NCBI GenBank assembly: GCA_002245855.1
Contig: NOUX01000007.1
Location: 202,646-266,645 of the forward strand
From: Sphingobacterium cellulitidis
GTDB lineage: Bacteria; Bacteroidota; Bacteroidia; Sphingobacteriales; Sphingobacteriaceae
Reading direction: 5' to 3'
Length of the DNA stretch: 64,000 nt
Of the stretch, positions 18,614-26,832 are shown piece after piece. The notes under the pieces are model-generated. The model ran no database searches and was not told where the DNA came from. It saw only the letters and a list, made by a program, of their open reading frames with translations. How positions within the stretch are numbered: the first letter of the stretch is position 1; each line of letters opens with the position of its first letter. The position numbers were made by a program, and so were the translations under genes.

Positions 18614-19609
18614 TTAATCCATGACAAAAGGATAGTCCTCTTGAACATAAACATCTTTGTAGATATCCGCGGCATCAGGGTATGGAGACTCTTCAGCAAA
18701 TTTCACTGAATCATCAACGATTTTCTTAACCTTCGCTTCTACTTCATCAAACCAAGCTTGATCTGCATATTTATTTTCAACAATAGCGTGTTTCACAGCG
18801 ATTATTGGATCTCTTTCTTTGTACTCTTCCAATTCCTCTTTTGTACGGTATTTTGCAGGATCGGACATGGAGTGACCTTTATAACGGTAAGTACGAATTT
18901 CTAAGAAAGTAGGACCTTCACCAGCACGAGCACGTTGTACCGCCTCATCCATTGCATTGTGAACAGCAACAACATCCATTCCATCTACAGGTGCACTTGG
19001 CATATCAAATCCAAGACCCATTTTATAGATATCTTGCATGTTAGTCGTACGTTTTACAGAAGTACCCATTGCATAGCCGTTGTTTTCACAAACAAAGATT
19101 ACCGGTAATTTCCATAACATCGCCATATTCAAAGTTTCATTGAAAGCACCTTGACGTACAGCACCGTCACCCATGTAACAGATATTTACATTATCTGTTC
19201 CCAAATATTTCTCAGCAAAAGCAATACCAGCACCTAAAGGAATTTGACCTCCTACGATACCGTGACCACCCATGAACTTATGCTCTTTGGAAAAGAAGTG
19301 CATAGAGCCTCCTTTACCTTTTGAACAACCCGTAACTTTACCAAATAATTCTGCCATACAAGCATCCGCCGATACCCCTTTTGCTAATGCATGGGCGTGA
19401 TCACGGTAGGCTGTAATCAAAGAATCTTCAGGTTTAATCACAGACATTGTACCAGCAACTACGGCCTCTTGTCCAATGTATAAGTGACAAAATCCACGAA
19501 TTTTTTGCTGTCCATAAAGCTGTCCAGATTTCTCTTCAAATTTGCGCATGAGCAGCATGGATTCATACCACTCTAGGTAGGTTTCTTTTGTTATAGGTGT
19601 TGAACTCAT
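18614..19609 (-). CDS. pdhA: Pyruvate dehydrogenase E1 component, alpha subunit
   Basis: 331-residue thiamine-diphosphate-dependent E1-alpha that decarboxylates pyruvate. The TPP motif is clear: GDGAVRQGAFNETLNMA leading to CENNGYAMGTS. The phosphorylation-loop-like region YRYKGHSMSDPAKYR is conserved in this family. The E1-beta gene is not beside it and was not found in the window, so the complex is encoded at more than one locus. It is transcribed first in a two-gene operon with E2. Confidence 0.94.
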   Translation of the reverse strand: MSSTPITKETYLEWYESMLLMRKFEEKSGQLYGQQKIRGFCHLYIGQEAVVAGTMSVIKPEDSLITAYRDHAHALAKGVSADACMAELFGKVTGCSKGKGGSMHFFSKEHKFMGGHGIVGGQIPLGAGIAFAEKYLGTDNVNICYMGDGAVRQGAFNETLNMAMLWKLPVIFVCENNGYAMGTSVKRTTNMQDIYKMGLGFDMPSAPVDGMDVVAVHNAMDEAVQRARAGEGPTFLEIRTYRYKGHSMSDPAKYRTKEELEEYKERDPIIAVKHAIVENKYADQAWFDEVEAKVKKIVDDSVKFAEESPYPDAADIYKDVYVQEDYPFVMD

Positions 19610-19776
19610 TTCTAAGTATTGAATTTCTTTACTAAACTGACCACAAATTTAATCAATTTTAACGAGATTTCGGATAATTTTTAGCTTACATTTCTCGGTT
19701 TTATATGGTTTATGTAAAATTATCGTCGCTCAATTCCCTTCTTATCCTTTCCCTTGCTCCTTTAAAATCTGTCCCA

Positions 19777-19807
19777 ATAAAAAAAAGCGACCTAAAAAGG
19801 TCGCTTT
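19777..19807 (-). terminator. Terminator of hisS
   Basis: A 10-bp stem (AAAGCGACCT at 19784-19793 with AGGTCGCTTT at 19798-19807), followed on the minus strand by a run of T residues. It ends 3 bases before the hisS stop codon region. Confidence 0.85.
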
Positions 19808-19809
19808 AC

Positions 19810-21189
19810 TTATTTCAATTTTTCGATTAATTCATCCATGTTCAATTTTTCCTGCTCCCCAGTCTCCATGTTCTTCAAGGATAATTGTCCCGAACTCACT
19901 TCCTCATCCCCAACCAAAAGAACATAAGGTATTGCTTTGGAGTCAGCATAACTCATTTGTTTTTTGAGCTTAACCGCCGAAGGATACAATTCGACAGCAA
20001 CCCCGGCCTCACGCAATCTATACATCAATGGCAAAGTGAAATCCTCAATCGCAGAATCAAAGTTGACAATCAGTAATTTTGTTCTTTCTGAACCTCCTTG
20101 TGGGAATAGATTCAACTCCTCCAAGACATCATAGATACGATCTGCTCCAAATGAAACCCCCACACCTGTCAGGTCCTTCAACCCAAACATTCCTGTCAGG
20201 TCATCATAGCGACCACCACCACCAATACTTCCCATCTGAACCTCATTGGTCTTCACCTCAAAAATACATCCTGTATAATAATTCAAACCTCTCGCTAAAG
20301 TGATATCTACTTCAACCACTTTTTCTAATAGGTCCGCACGACCGAACTTTTCAACGTAAGCAAAAACTTCTTCAATCTCTGCAATCCCTTGCATCCCAAC
20401 TGTAGAATCTGAAAGGACTGTTTTCATGGATGCTATTTTATCCAAATTAGAACCCTGAAGCTCGATGATTGGTTTTAGGGTTGCTAAATCAGCCTCCGTA
20501 AAACCTCTTTCCAACAATTCCTTATTGACTCCATCCAAACCAATTTTGTCAAGCTTATCAATAGCAACTGTCATATCCACGATCAACTCTGGCTTACCCA
20601 CAACTTCCGCAATTCCTGATAAGATTTTTCTATTGTTCAGTTTGATATTAAAATCCTTCAATCCTAATTTCAGCAAGGCTTCATTGTAGATCAGAATAAA
20701 CTCAGCTTCATTCAATAATGAGCTTGAACCTACCACGTCTACATCACATTGGTAAAATTCTCTATATCTTCCTCGCTGAGGACGGTCAGCTCGCCATACT
20801 GGCTGAATCTGAAATCTCTTAAAAGGTAGGGCTATATCATTTTGATGCATCACCACATAGCGCGCAAATGGAACTGTCAAATCATAACGCAATGCTTTCT
20901 CTGAAATATGAGAAATTAAGGGATTCGAGCTTTTGCTTTCCAACAAATCTGCTGGAGCCTTGCTCAAATAATCTCCGGAGTTTAAGATTTTGAAAATTAA
21001 TTTATCACCTTCATCACCATATTTTCCAGTTAAGGTTGAAAGGTTTTCAAATGAAGGGGTTTGGATCTCGGCATATCCAAATTTTCTGAAAATAGATTTT
21101 AACGTATTAAAAATAAAATTACGCTTATCCATTTCCAATGGAGAAAAATCACGAGTACCCTTAGCTAATGATGGTTTTATTGATGCCAT
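19810..21189 (-). CDS. hisS: Histidine-tRNA ligase
   Basis: 459-residue class II synthetase that charges tRNA-His. Class II motif 1 lies in the N-terminal part (KSIFRKFGYAEIQTPSFEN). Motif 2 is read in FQIQPVWRADRPQRGRYREFYQCDVD. The histidine-specific signature is LARGLNYYTGCIFEV, followed by GSIGGGGRYDDL. The C-terminal anticodon-binding domain ends around KLKKQMSYADSKAIPYVLLVG. Upstream is a 426-base repeat-rich gap up to rnc, so it probably has its own promoter there. Confidence 0.96.
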   Translation of the reverse strand: MASIKPSLAKGTRDFSPLEMDKRNFIFNTLKSIFRKFGYAEIQTPSFENLSTLTGKYGDEGDKLIFKILNSGDYLSKAPADLLESKSSNPLISHISEKALRYDLTVPFARYVVMHQNDIALPFKRFQIQPVWRADRPQRGRYREFYQCDVDVVGSSSLLNEAEFILIYNEALLKLGLKDFNIKLNNRKILSGIAEVVGKPELIVDMTVAIDKLDKIGLDGVNKELLERGFTEADLATLKPIIELQGSNLDKIASMKTVLSDSTVGMQGIAEIEEVFAYVEKFGRADLLEKVVEVDITLARGLNYYTGCIFEVKTNEVQMGSIGGGGRYDDLTGMFGLKDLTGVGVSFGADRIYDVLEELNLFPQGGSERTKLLIVNFDSAIEDFTLPLMYRLREAGVAVELYPSAVKLKKQMSYADSKAIPYVLLVGDEEVSSGQLSLKNMETGEQEKLNMDELIEKLK

Positions 21190-21627
21190 AGCCGCAAAGA
21201 TAGGGATTAGATGTGAGAAGTGAGATGTGAGATTTGAGATAGAAAACGGAAAAGTATAGGTGTGAAGAAATGGCCTAGATTTGATGTGAGAAGTGAGATG
21301 TGGGATATTAGAAATAGATGTGAGATGTGGGATGTGAGAATTGAGATAGAAAACGGAAAAGTATAGGTGTAAAGAAATGGGCTAGATTAGATGTGAGATG
21401 TGGGATATTAGAAATAGATGTGACAATTGAGATAGAAAACGGAAAAGTAAAGGTGTGTGGAAATGGGAGAAATTTGCTGTGATATTGGGATGTGAATTTT
21501 GAAATTTTAGAAATAAGAATTGAGGAATTGGAATGAAAAATATGATTAATAATCATGCTTTTGAGACTAAATTTCTCAAATCTCATATCTCATATCCCAA
21601 ATCTACTCTTCAAATCTACTCTTCAAA
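21190..21627. repeat. Degenerate GAGATGTGAGAT-type repeats between rnc and hisS
   Basis: The gap holds long, low-complexity purine-rich repeats. A core beginning TTGAGATAGAAAACGGAAA appears at 21234, 21341 and 21427, that is at offsets of 107 and 86 bases, and is followed each time by AGGTGT..AAATGG. Between them are runs of GATGTGAGA and GGATATTAGAAATAG. At the rnc end a 13-bp tandem duplication (21602-21614 and 21615-21627) contains the last codons and the stop of rnc. A reading frame on the minus strand at 21308-21586 is only a translation of the repeat. Confidence 0.8.
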
Positions 21628-22353
21628 TATCTTCAAGAATTCGCAGGCTCTTTCTGCAGCTATTTTTTCCGCGCTTTTCTTATTGAAATCGCGACCTAAG
21701 CCACATTCTTCACCATCGACCACGGCAACTACAGAAAACATTTTGTTGGACTCCCCTTCTGGGTTATCAACCTGAACAAAACTAATTTCTTTGTTGTTGT
21801 GCTGGCACCATTCGATCAAGCGGCTCTTAAAGTTTGTTTCTGTTACTTCAAGGGTTTGAATATCGACATGGGGTTTAATAATTCGGGAAAGAAGAAACTC
21901 TCGGGTGAAGGTATATCCCTTATCCAGATAGACCGCTCCAACCAAAGCTTCAAAGGCATCTCCGAGTAGAGAACCTTGTTTGTTGGGATAACTGATCATT
22001 CGAGCATCGAACTCAATCATCTCATTAAATCCAAGCTTACGGGAAAGCTGGTTCAAGTTGGCACGAGATACGATTTTAGATCGCATTTCGGTCAAGAAGC
22101 CTTCATCCTTGTAGGGATAAAGTTTAAAAAGTAATTCAGCGACCACCGACCCCAATACTGCATCGCCCAGAAATTCCAATCGTTCATTGCTATTTTTGAC
22201 CCCATCTTTGATGAGGACAGCTACGGACTTATGGCGGAATGCCATTTGGTAAAGGCGTACATTGCCAGGTACGAAACCAAGCAAGTTCTTTAGTTTCCGA
22301 ACGTAATTGCGATTAGGGGACAGATAAAGATTATAAACCTGTGTGATGGGCAT
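21616..22353 (-). CDS. rnc: Ribonuclease III
   Basis: 245-residue double-strand-specific endoribonuclease that matures rRNA and processes structured mRNAs. The catalytic signature NERLEFLGDAVLG (with Glu and Asp metal ligands) and the second acidic site DAFEALVGAVYLDKG are present. A C-terminal dsRNA-binding domain spans FKSRLIEWCQHNNKEISFVQ to the end. The start chosen is the ATG at 22351-22353 (MPITQVYN); a TTG six codons upstream is also in frame. A 12-bp perfect hairpin ends 17 bases before this ATG. The gene ends in a 13-bp tandem duplication. Confidence 0.94.
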   Translation of the reverse strand: MPITQVYNLYLSPNRNYVRKLKNLLGFVPGNVRLYQMAFRHKSVAVLIKDGVKNSNERLEFLGDAVLGSVVAELLFKLYPYKDEGFLTEMRSKIVSRANLNQLSRKLGFNEMIEFDARMISYPNKQGSLLGDAFEALVGAVYLDKGYTFTREFLLSRIIKPHVDIQTLEVTETNFKSRLIEWCQHNNKEISFVQVDNPEGESNKMFSVVAVVDGEECGLGRDFNKKSAEKIAAERACEFLKIFEE

Positions 22354-22369
22354 AATTACTTTAAATAAC

Positions 22370-22400
22370 AATAGGTAGTTGGAAAATGCAACTACCTATT
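22370..22400 (-). promoter_or_regulatory. Perfect 12-bp hairpin between fabF and rnc
   Basis: AATAGGTAGTTG (22370-22381) pairs perfectly with CAACTACCTATT (22389-22400) around a 7-base loop. It lies in the 80-base gap between fabF and rnc. Only TTGTTATTT follows it on the transcribed strand, so it is a poor terminator. A double-stranded stem next to the rnc start is a plausible RNase III target, as in E. coli, where rnc controls its own mRNA that way. Confidence 0.6.
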
Positions 22401-22433
22401 CTAAATGTTTAGCATGGAAAAAATGAATACATC

Positions 22434-23687
22434 TTAACCATTATACTTTTTCACAATAATTGTTGCGTTGTGACCTCCGAACCCGAAAGTATTACTCAAA
22501 GCAGCGTTTACAACCCTTTTTTGTGCAGTATTGAACGTAAAGTTCAATTTGCTATCAATTTCAGGGTCATCAGTGAAATGATTGATCGTTGGAGGAACAA
22601 TATCATTTTTAACTGCCAAAATAGAGGCAATAGCTTCTACAGCACCAGCAGCACCTAGCAGGTGACCAGTCATGGATTTTGTAGAACTGATATTTAAATT
22701 ATAAGCGTGTTCACCAAAAAGGTCAACGATAGCTTTTGTTTCACTCACATCTCCTACAGGCGTTGAAGTTCCATGAACATTGATATAATCAATATCGGAG
22801 AAATCCATTCCGGCATCTTTGATCGCCATAGTCATGGCTAACTTAGCGCCTAATCCTTCAGGATGGGATGCAGTAATATGATACGCATCAGCACTCATTC
22901 CACCACCGACAACTTCCGCGTAAATTTTTGCTCCGCGCGCTAAGGCATGTTCCAAGCTTTCCAACACGATGGCACCAGAACCTTCACCAGATACAAATCC
23001 ATCCCGATCTTTATCGAATGGTCTTGAGGCTGTTTTAGGGTCATCGTTACGCGTTGAAAGGGCATGCATTGCATTAAATCCACCGATTCCAGCTTCATTG
23101 ATTGTTGCTTCAGAGCCACCAGTAATAATAATGTCGGACCTTCCCGTACGGATATACGTAAAGGCATCGATCATTGCGTTGGTAGCCGATGCACAAGCAG
23201 AAACAGAAGAAAAGTTAGGACCTTGCAAGCCATGGCGCATAGAAATATGTCCAGGTGCTAAGTCGATAAGCATTTTAGGAATAAAGAAAGGATTGAACCT
23301 AGGAGTACCATCTCCTTTAGAGTATTGAGCAACTTCCTCAGTGAAAGTTGTTAATCCTCCAATTCCAGACCCCCAAATTACACCGATTCGCGTTCTGTCT
23401 AATTTATCGAAATCTAAACCTGCGTCTTTTACGGCTTCATCGGTAGATGCTATGGCGTATTGCACAAAAGGATCCATCTTACGGGCCTCTTTACGGTCCA
23501 TATAGACGTGCGGATCAAAACCTTTGACTTCACAGGCGAACTGTGTCTTGAATTTTGACGCATCAAAATGCGTGATAGGAGCGGCTCCACTTACACCATT
23601 TACTAATCCCTCCCAGTATTCTGATACGGAATTACCAATAGGTGTAAGTGCGCCTAATCCTGTTACAACTACTCTCTTAAGCTCCAT
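22434..23687 (-). CDS. fabF: 3-oxoacyl-ACP synthase II (KAS II)
   Basis: 417-residue condensing enzyme that elongates fatty acids by joining malonyl-ACP to an acyl chain. The Cys-His-His triad is readable: Cys165 in SSVSACASATNA, His305 in NVHGTSTPVGD and His342 in SMTGHLLGAAGAVEA. Length and the end LSNTFGFGGHNA are typical. It lies 27 bases after acpP and before rnc, the well-known acpP-fabF-rnc order, so it is probably in one transcript with acpP. Confidence 0.97.
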   Translation of the reverse strand: MELKRVVVTGLGALTPIGNSVSEYWEGLVNGVSGAAPITHFDASKFKTQFACEVKGFDPHVYMDRKEARKMDPFVQYAIASTDEAVKDAGLDFDKLDRTRIGVIWGSGIGGLTTFTEEVAQYSKGDGTPRFNPFFIPKMLIDLAPGHISMRHGLQGPNFSSVSACASATNAMIDAFTYIRTGRSDIIITGGSEATINEAGIGGFNAMHALSTRNDDPKTASRPFDKDRDGFVSGEGSGAIVLESLEHALARGAKIYAEVVGGGMSADAYHITASHPEGLGAKLAMTMAIKDAGMDFSDIDYINVHGTSTPVGDVSETKAIVDLFGEHAYNLNISSTKSMTGHLLGAAGAVEAIASILAVKNDIVPPTINHFTDDPEIDSKLNFTFNTAQKRVVNAALSNTFGFGGHNATIIVKKYNG

Positions 23688-23714
23688 TTATGATTTTTGG
23701 CCTAATAAAATTAG

Positions 23715-23951
23715 TTAGTTAACGTTTTTTTCTAAGTAAGCGATTGCTTGTCCTACAGTACTGATGTTTTCAGCTTGGTCATCAGGAATTGCAACGTTGA
23801 ATTCTTTCTCGAATTCCATGATCAACTCAACTGTATCAAGTGAGTCTGCACCTAAATCATTCGTGAAAGAAGCCTCTGGTGTCACTTCATTTTCGTCTAC
23901 ACCTAACTTTTCTACGATAATTGCTTTTACTCTTGATGCGATATCTGACAT
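23715..23951 (-). CDS. acpP: Acyl carrier protein
   Basis: 78-residue acidic four-helix protein that carries growing acyl chains on phosphopantetheine. The modified serine is Ser37 in the DSL motif ([22 protein letters not shown]). Length is normal. It is the first gene of acpP-fabF-rnc. A -7-like box lies about 100 bases upstream. Confidence 0.98.
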   Translation of the reverse strand: MSDIASRVKAIIVEKLGVDENEVTPEASFTNDLGADSLDTVELIMEFEKEFNVAIPDDQAENISTVGQAIAYLEKNVN

Positions 23952-24046
23952 GATTTTCTAGTTTAATTGTTTAATAAATCTGTGCAAAGAAAAAATAAAT
24001 ATTCCCAAAAATCAAATCTTTTTGACTTTTGAAACTAAATAAAGAA

Positions 24047-24054
24047 CAAAGTTA
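24047..24054 (-). promoter_or_regulatory. Possible -7 box for acpP
   Basis: On the minus strand the complement of 24047-24054 reads TAACTTTG, a match to TAnnTTTG. The -33 region has only GTTAAAA at the expected distance, so the promoter is incomplete by consensus. The leader would be about 90 bases. Confidence 0.35.
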
Positions 24055-24216
24055 TCCTAAATAAAGTTTTAACACCTTATTAATTAACCTTAATTCAATA
24101 ATACTAAAACAAATAAAGTTTTACAAACTTAATGCATATTTAATGATATTTTTACTTAATCATCAAACTTAAATGAACCAAAAACGTAATTTTGTAAATC
24201 ATCAAATAAAATTGGC

Positions 24217-24717
24217 TTGAGCAAAATAACCTTTAAACTCGAAACTGACTTTGACCTTGAACTGGATTTTATCCTTATTGGCATCAGTTCTGTCCTGCGA
24301 GATTATCGACTTTGCCATTTCATCAACAAACATACCGGCTTGCAATTCGTTTATGGGAAAGAAGATTATTTGGACCATAATGGAAATAGTAAAGAAAAAC
24401 CCAAGGATGAATTGGACTATCACATCATATTTGAATCAAAAAAAAATAAACCCGTCCTTCGGAATCACTTTAATATTTTCAGGTACCATAATCAAACTTT
24501 CGAGTTTGAATTTTATTTATTGAGCAATCGGTCGGTGGAAGGCGCAGCCCTAATCCCTGAAATTAGTAGTTTTGATTACTTCCTGATGATCAAACATTAT
24601 ATCGATGAGGAAGATCTGGACGCATTATTAGAAAACATCAAGTCTATTCCTGAAGTACTCTTGGTAAAAGAAATAGACCCAACAATATTGAAATCTAAAG
24701 AAAATCTGATATTTTAG
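24217..24717 (+). CDS. IPExxxVDY family protein
   Basis: 166-residue protein of a family found in Bacteroidetes and named for its conserved motif, here IPEISSFDY at about residues 115-123 with Phe in place of Val. The N-terminal part is rich in F, D and L. The end has the pattern VLLVKEIDPTILKSKENLIF. There is no signal peptide or membrane segment, so it should be cytosolic. Function is unknown. It is divergent from acpP and lies just before pyk, a neighbourhood that seems common for this family (from memory, not checked). Confidence 0.85.
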   Translation: MSKITFKLETDFDLELDFILIGISSVLRDYRLCHFINKHTGLQFVYGKEDYLDHNGNSKEKPKDELDYHIIFESKKNKPVLRNHFNIFRYHNQTFEFEFYLLSNRSVEGAALIPEISSFDYFLMIKHYIDEEDLDALLENIKSIPEVLLVKEIDPTILKSKENLIF

Positions 24718-24828
24718 CGGATTATTAAGATAGTGTAACTAATACACATAAACCTAATCGACTGCTTTAAGGGGAGAATAAAGCAGAAAATGACTTAAAA
24801 AAGAATATAAATTTAAAATTTAATTTAA

Positions 24829-26262
24829 ATGGATAAACTAAAAAAGCGGACCAAAATTGTTGCCACATTAGGTCCGGCTTCTTCAAAAAAAGATGTTTTA
24901 ACCCGTATGATTGCTAAAGGAGTTGACGTTTGTCGCCTTAACTTCTCACACGGTTCTCAGGAAGATCACCTAAAAGTGATCAACACTATCAACGAAATCA
25001 ACCAAGAACACCCTTTCAACGTAGGTATTTTAGCTGACTTACAAGGTCCGAAAATTCGTATCGGAAAAATGAAAGAAGGTGGTGCCATTCTTGTAAATGG
25101 AAGTACTGTAGAGATGACTACGCACGAATTAATTGGTGACGAAAAGAAAATCTACATCACATATGACAACTTTCCGAATGACGTAAAAGAAGATGAAATC
25201 ATCTTATTGGATGACGGTAAACTTCAATTGCGCGTTTTATCAACAAACCACTTAGACACAGTTACTTGTGAAGTTGTTCATGGTGGTATTTTAACCTCTA
25301 GAAAAGGAGTTAATCTTCCAAACACCAAAGTTTCAATTCCTTCATTAACGGAAGAAGATTTAGATAATTTAAACTTTGCTCTTGACCATGGTGCTGACTG
25401 GATCGCGATGTCATTCGTACGTTCAGCAGAAGACATCAAGCAATGTAAAGAAATCATCAAGCAAAAAGGTTCTCACGCAAAAGTGATTGCAAAAATCGAG
25501 AAGCCTGAAGCGATTGATAATATCGACAGCATTATTGAAGCAACAGACGCGATCATGGTTGCTCGTGGTGACCTAGGTGTTGAACTTCCTATGGAAGAAG
25601 TACCAGGCCTTCAAAAGATTATTGCTCAAAAATGTCGTAACCTATCAAAACCAGTAATTATTGCTACCCAAATGTTGGAAAGTATGATTACTACTCCACG
25701 TCCAACACGTGCAGAGGTTAATGACGTTGCGAACTCGGTAATTGATGGTGCGGATGCTGTGATGTTAAGTGGCGAAACTTCAGTTGGTGAATTCCCTGAG
25801 ATCGTTATCGAAACAATGGCAAAAGTTATTACTCATGTTGAAGCGACTTCTTATCCATACTATAGTGACAAAGAACAATTAGGAACAGTACCTGTAACCC
25901 GAATTCCAGATGCTATTTGTAGTTCTTCTATTTTCTTGGCTGAAAAAACTCATGCATCTGCAATCGCAGTAATGACTTCTTCAGGATATACTGCCATGGA
26001 AATTTCTAGTTACCGTCCGGATGCAGATATCTATGTTTTCACTGGTAATAAAACTTTATTGCGTACGCTTAGCTTATGCTGGGGTGTGAAAGCATTTATC
26101 TACGAAAAATACGAATCTACAGATGGTACAATCCAAGATGTAAACGGCTTATTAAGAGAGCGTCACTTGGTTGAACCAGGTCAGATTGTTATCAACACCT
26201 CTTCTACCCCATTACATGAAAAAGGTAGAACAAATACAATCCGTGTTTCAGAAGTAAGATAA
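24829..26262 (+). CDS. pyk: Pyruvate kinase
   Basis: 477-residue glycolytic enzyme that converts phosphoenolpyruvate and ADP to pyruvate and ATP. N-terminal TKIVATLGPASS and CRLNFSHGSQEDH form the active-site start. The signature VIAKIEKPEAIDNIDSIIEATDAIMVARGDLGVELP and PVIIATQMLESM are present, and a C-terminal domain runs to the end. Length is normal. It is 111 bases after the IPExxxVDY gene. The leader has an 8-bp hairpin (CTGCTTTA at 24762-24769 with TAAAGCAG at 24779-24786). A strong terminator follows. Confidence 0.97.
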   Translation: MDKLKKRTKIVATLGPASSKKDVLTRMIAKGVDVCRLNFSHGSQEDHLKVINTINEINQEHPFNVGILADLQGPKIRIGKMKEGGAILVNGSTVEMTTHELIGDEKKIYITYDNFPNDVKEDEIILLDDGKLQLRVLSTNHLDTVTCEVVHGGILTSRKGVNLPNTKVSIPSLTEEDLDNLNFALDHGADWIAMSFVRSAEDIKQCKEIIKQKGSHAKVIAKIEKPEAIDNIDSIIEATDAIMVARGDLGVELPMEEVPGLQKIIAQKCRNLSKPVIIATQMLESMITTPRPTRAEVNDVANSVIDGADAVMLSGETSVGEFPEIVIETMAKVITHVEATSYPYYSDKEQLGTVPVTRIPDAICSSSIFLAEKTHASAIAVMTSSGYTAMEISSYRPDADIYVFTGNKTLLRTLSLCWGVKAFIYEKYESTDGTIQDVNGLLRERHLVEPGQIVINTSSTPLHEKGRTNTIRVSEVR

Positions 26263-26272
26263 TTACGAAATA

Positions 26273-26311
26273 AAACAAGAAAGCCTCATTTAACATGAGG
26301 CTTTCTTGTTT
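26273..26311. terminator. Bidirectional terminator of pyk and the 26290 gene
   Basis: A 17-bp perfect stem (AAACAAGAAAGCCTCAT with its exact complement) around a 5-base loop (26290-26294). On the plus strand it runs into TTTATATATTTTT. On the minus strand the stop codon of the neighbouring gene lies in the loop, so the stem also encodes that protein's last five residues (KKASC). Confidence 0.85.
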
Positions 26312-26706
26312 ATATATTTTTGAAACAACTTCTGAATAAGGGAGTTTAAAACGTCTTTGGACTCAAACTTATCCTTTTGGGAATTATTGCCCAGTTTTTT
26401 GGTTCCTGGCATCATTACACTCTCCGAGCCAGTCAATTTCTTTTCTAGAATTACACTGTCATCCATAGCCCCTTGATTTGGTGTTTGCTGCAGATTTAAT
26501 TTCTTTCCTTTGTATGCATTTGGGATCTCTATGGTAGAACTTAGAGAATCAAATAATGGTATTTTGAAAGCCTTTAAACTATCCTGCTTGGATTTATCCA
26601 ACTTGAGTTCCAATGGTTTCATTTTTTGAAAATTTTGATTATTTTGAGCAGAAGAAGGAAGTACCCAAATCAAAAGCAGCATGGAAATTAGGATGAAATT
26701 TTTCAT
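26290..26706 (-). CDS. Hypothetical secreted protein
   Basis: 138-residue protein of unknown function. The N-terminus MKNFILISMLLLIWVLPSSAQNNQ is a good signal peptide, cleaved after SSAQ. The rest is polar, lysine- and serine-rich with no recognised domain; the segment MKPLELKLDKSKQDSLKAFKIPLFDSLSSTIEIPNA may be helical. Codon use is like the neighbours. It is convergent with pyk, and its last codons lie inside the terminator hairpin. No homologue is recognised by eye. Confidence 0.6.
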   Translation of the reverse strand: MKNFILISMLLLIWVLPSSAQNNQNFQKMKPLELKLDKSKQDSLKAFKIPLFDSLSSTIEIPNAYKGKKLNLQQTPNQGAMDDSVILEKKLTGSESVMMPGTKKLGNNSQKDKFESKDVLNSLIQKLFQKYINKKASC

Positions 26707-26818
26707 AATCAGTATCTTAAGTCATAATTCTATAACAAAACAAATCCATTTCTGCTAAAAAAGCTAAAATTTCGCTGTTAAAATGTGTTAAATGAGAAAA
26801 TTAGCTGTTTTCCCTTAT

Positions 26819-26826
26819 TACTTTTG
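26819..26826 (+). promoter_or_regulatory. Possible -7 box just before the histidine kinase ATG
   Basis: TACTTTTG at 26819-26826 matches TAnnTTTG. The ATG of the kinase starts only 6 bases later, so a start from this box would give a leaderless or nearly leaderless mRNA. No TTG is at -33. Confidence 0.35.
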
Positions 26827-26832
26827 TAACAA

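Noticed and set aside
21308-21586. A 92-residue reading frame on the minus strand
   Set aside because: It is a translation of the low-complexity repeats in the rnc-hisS gap.
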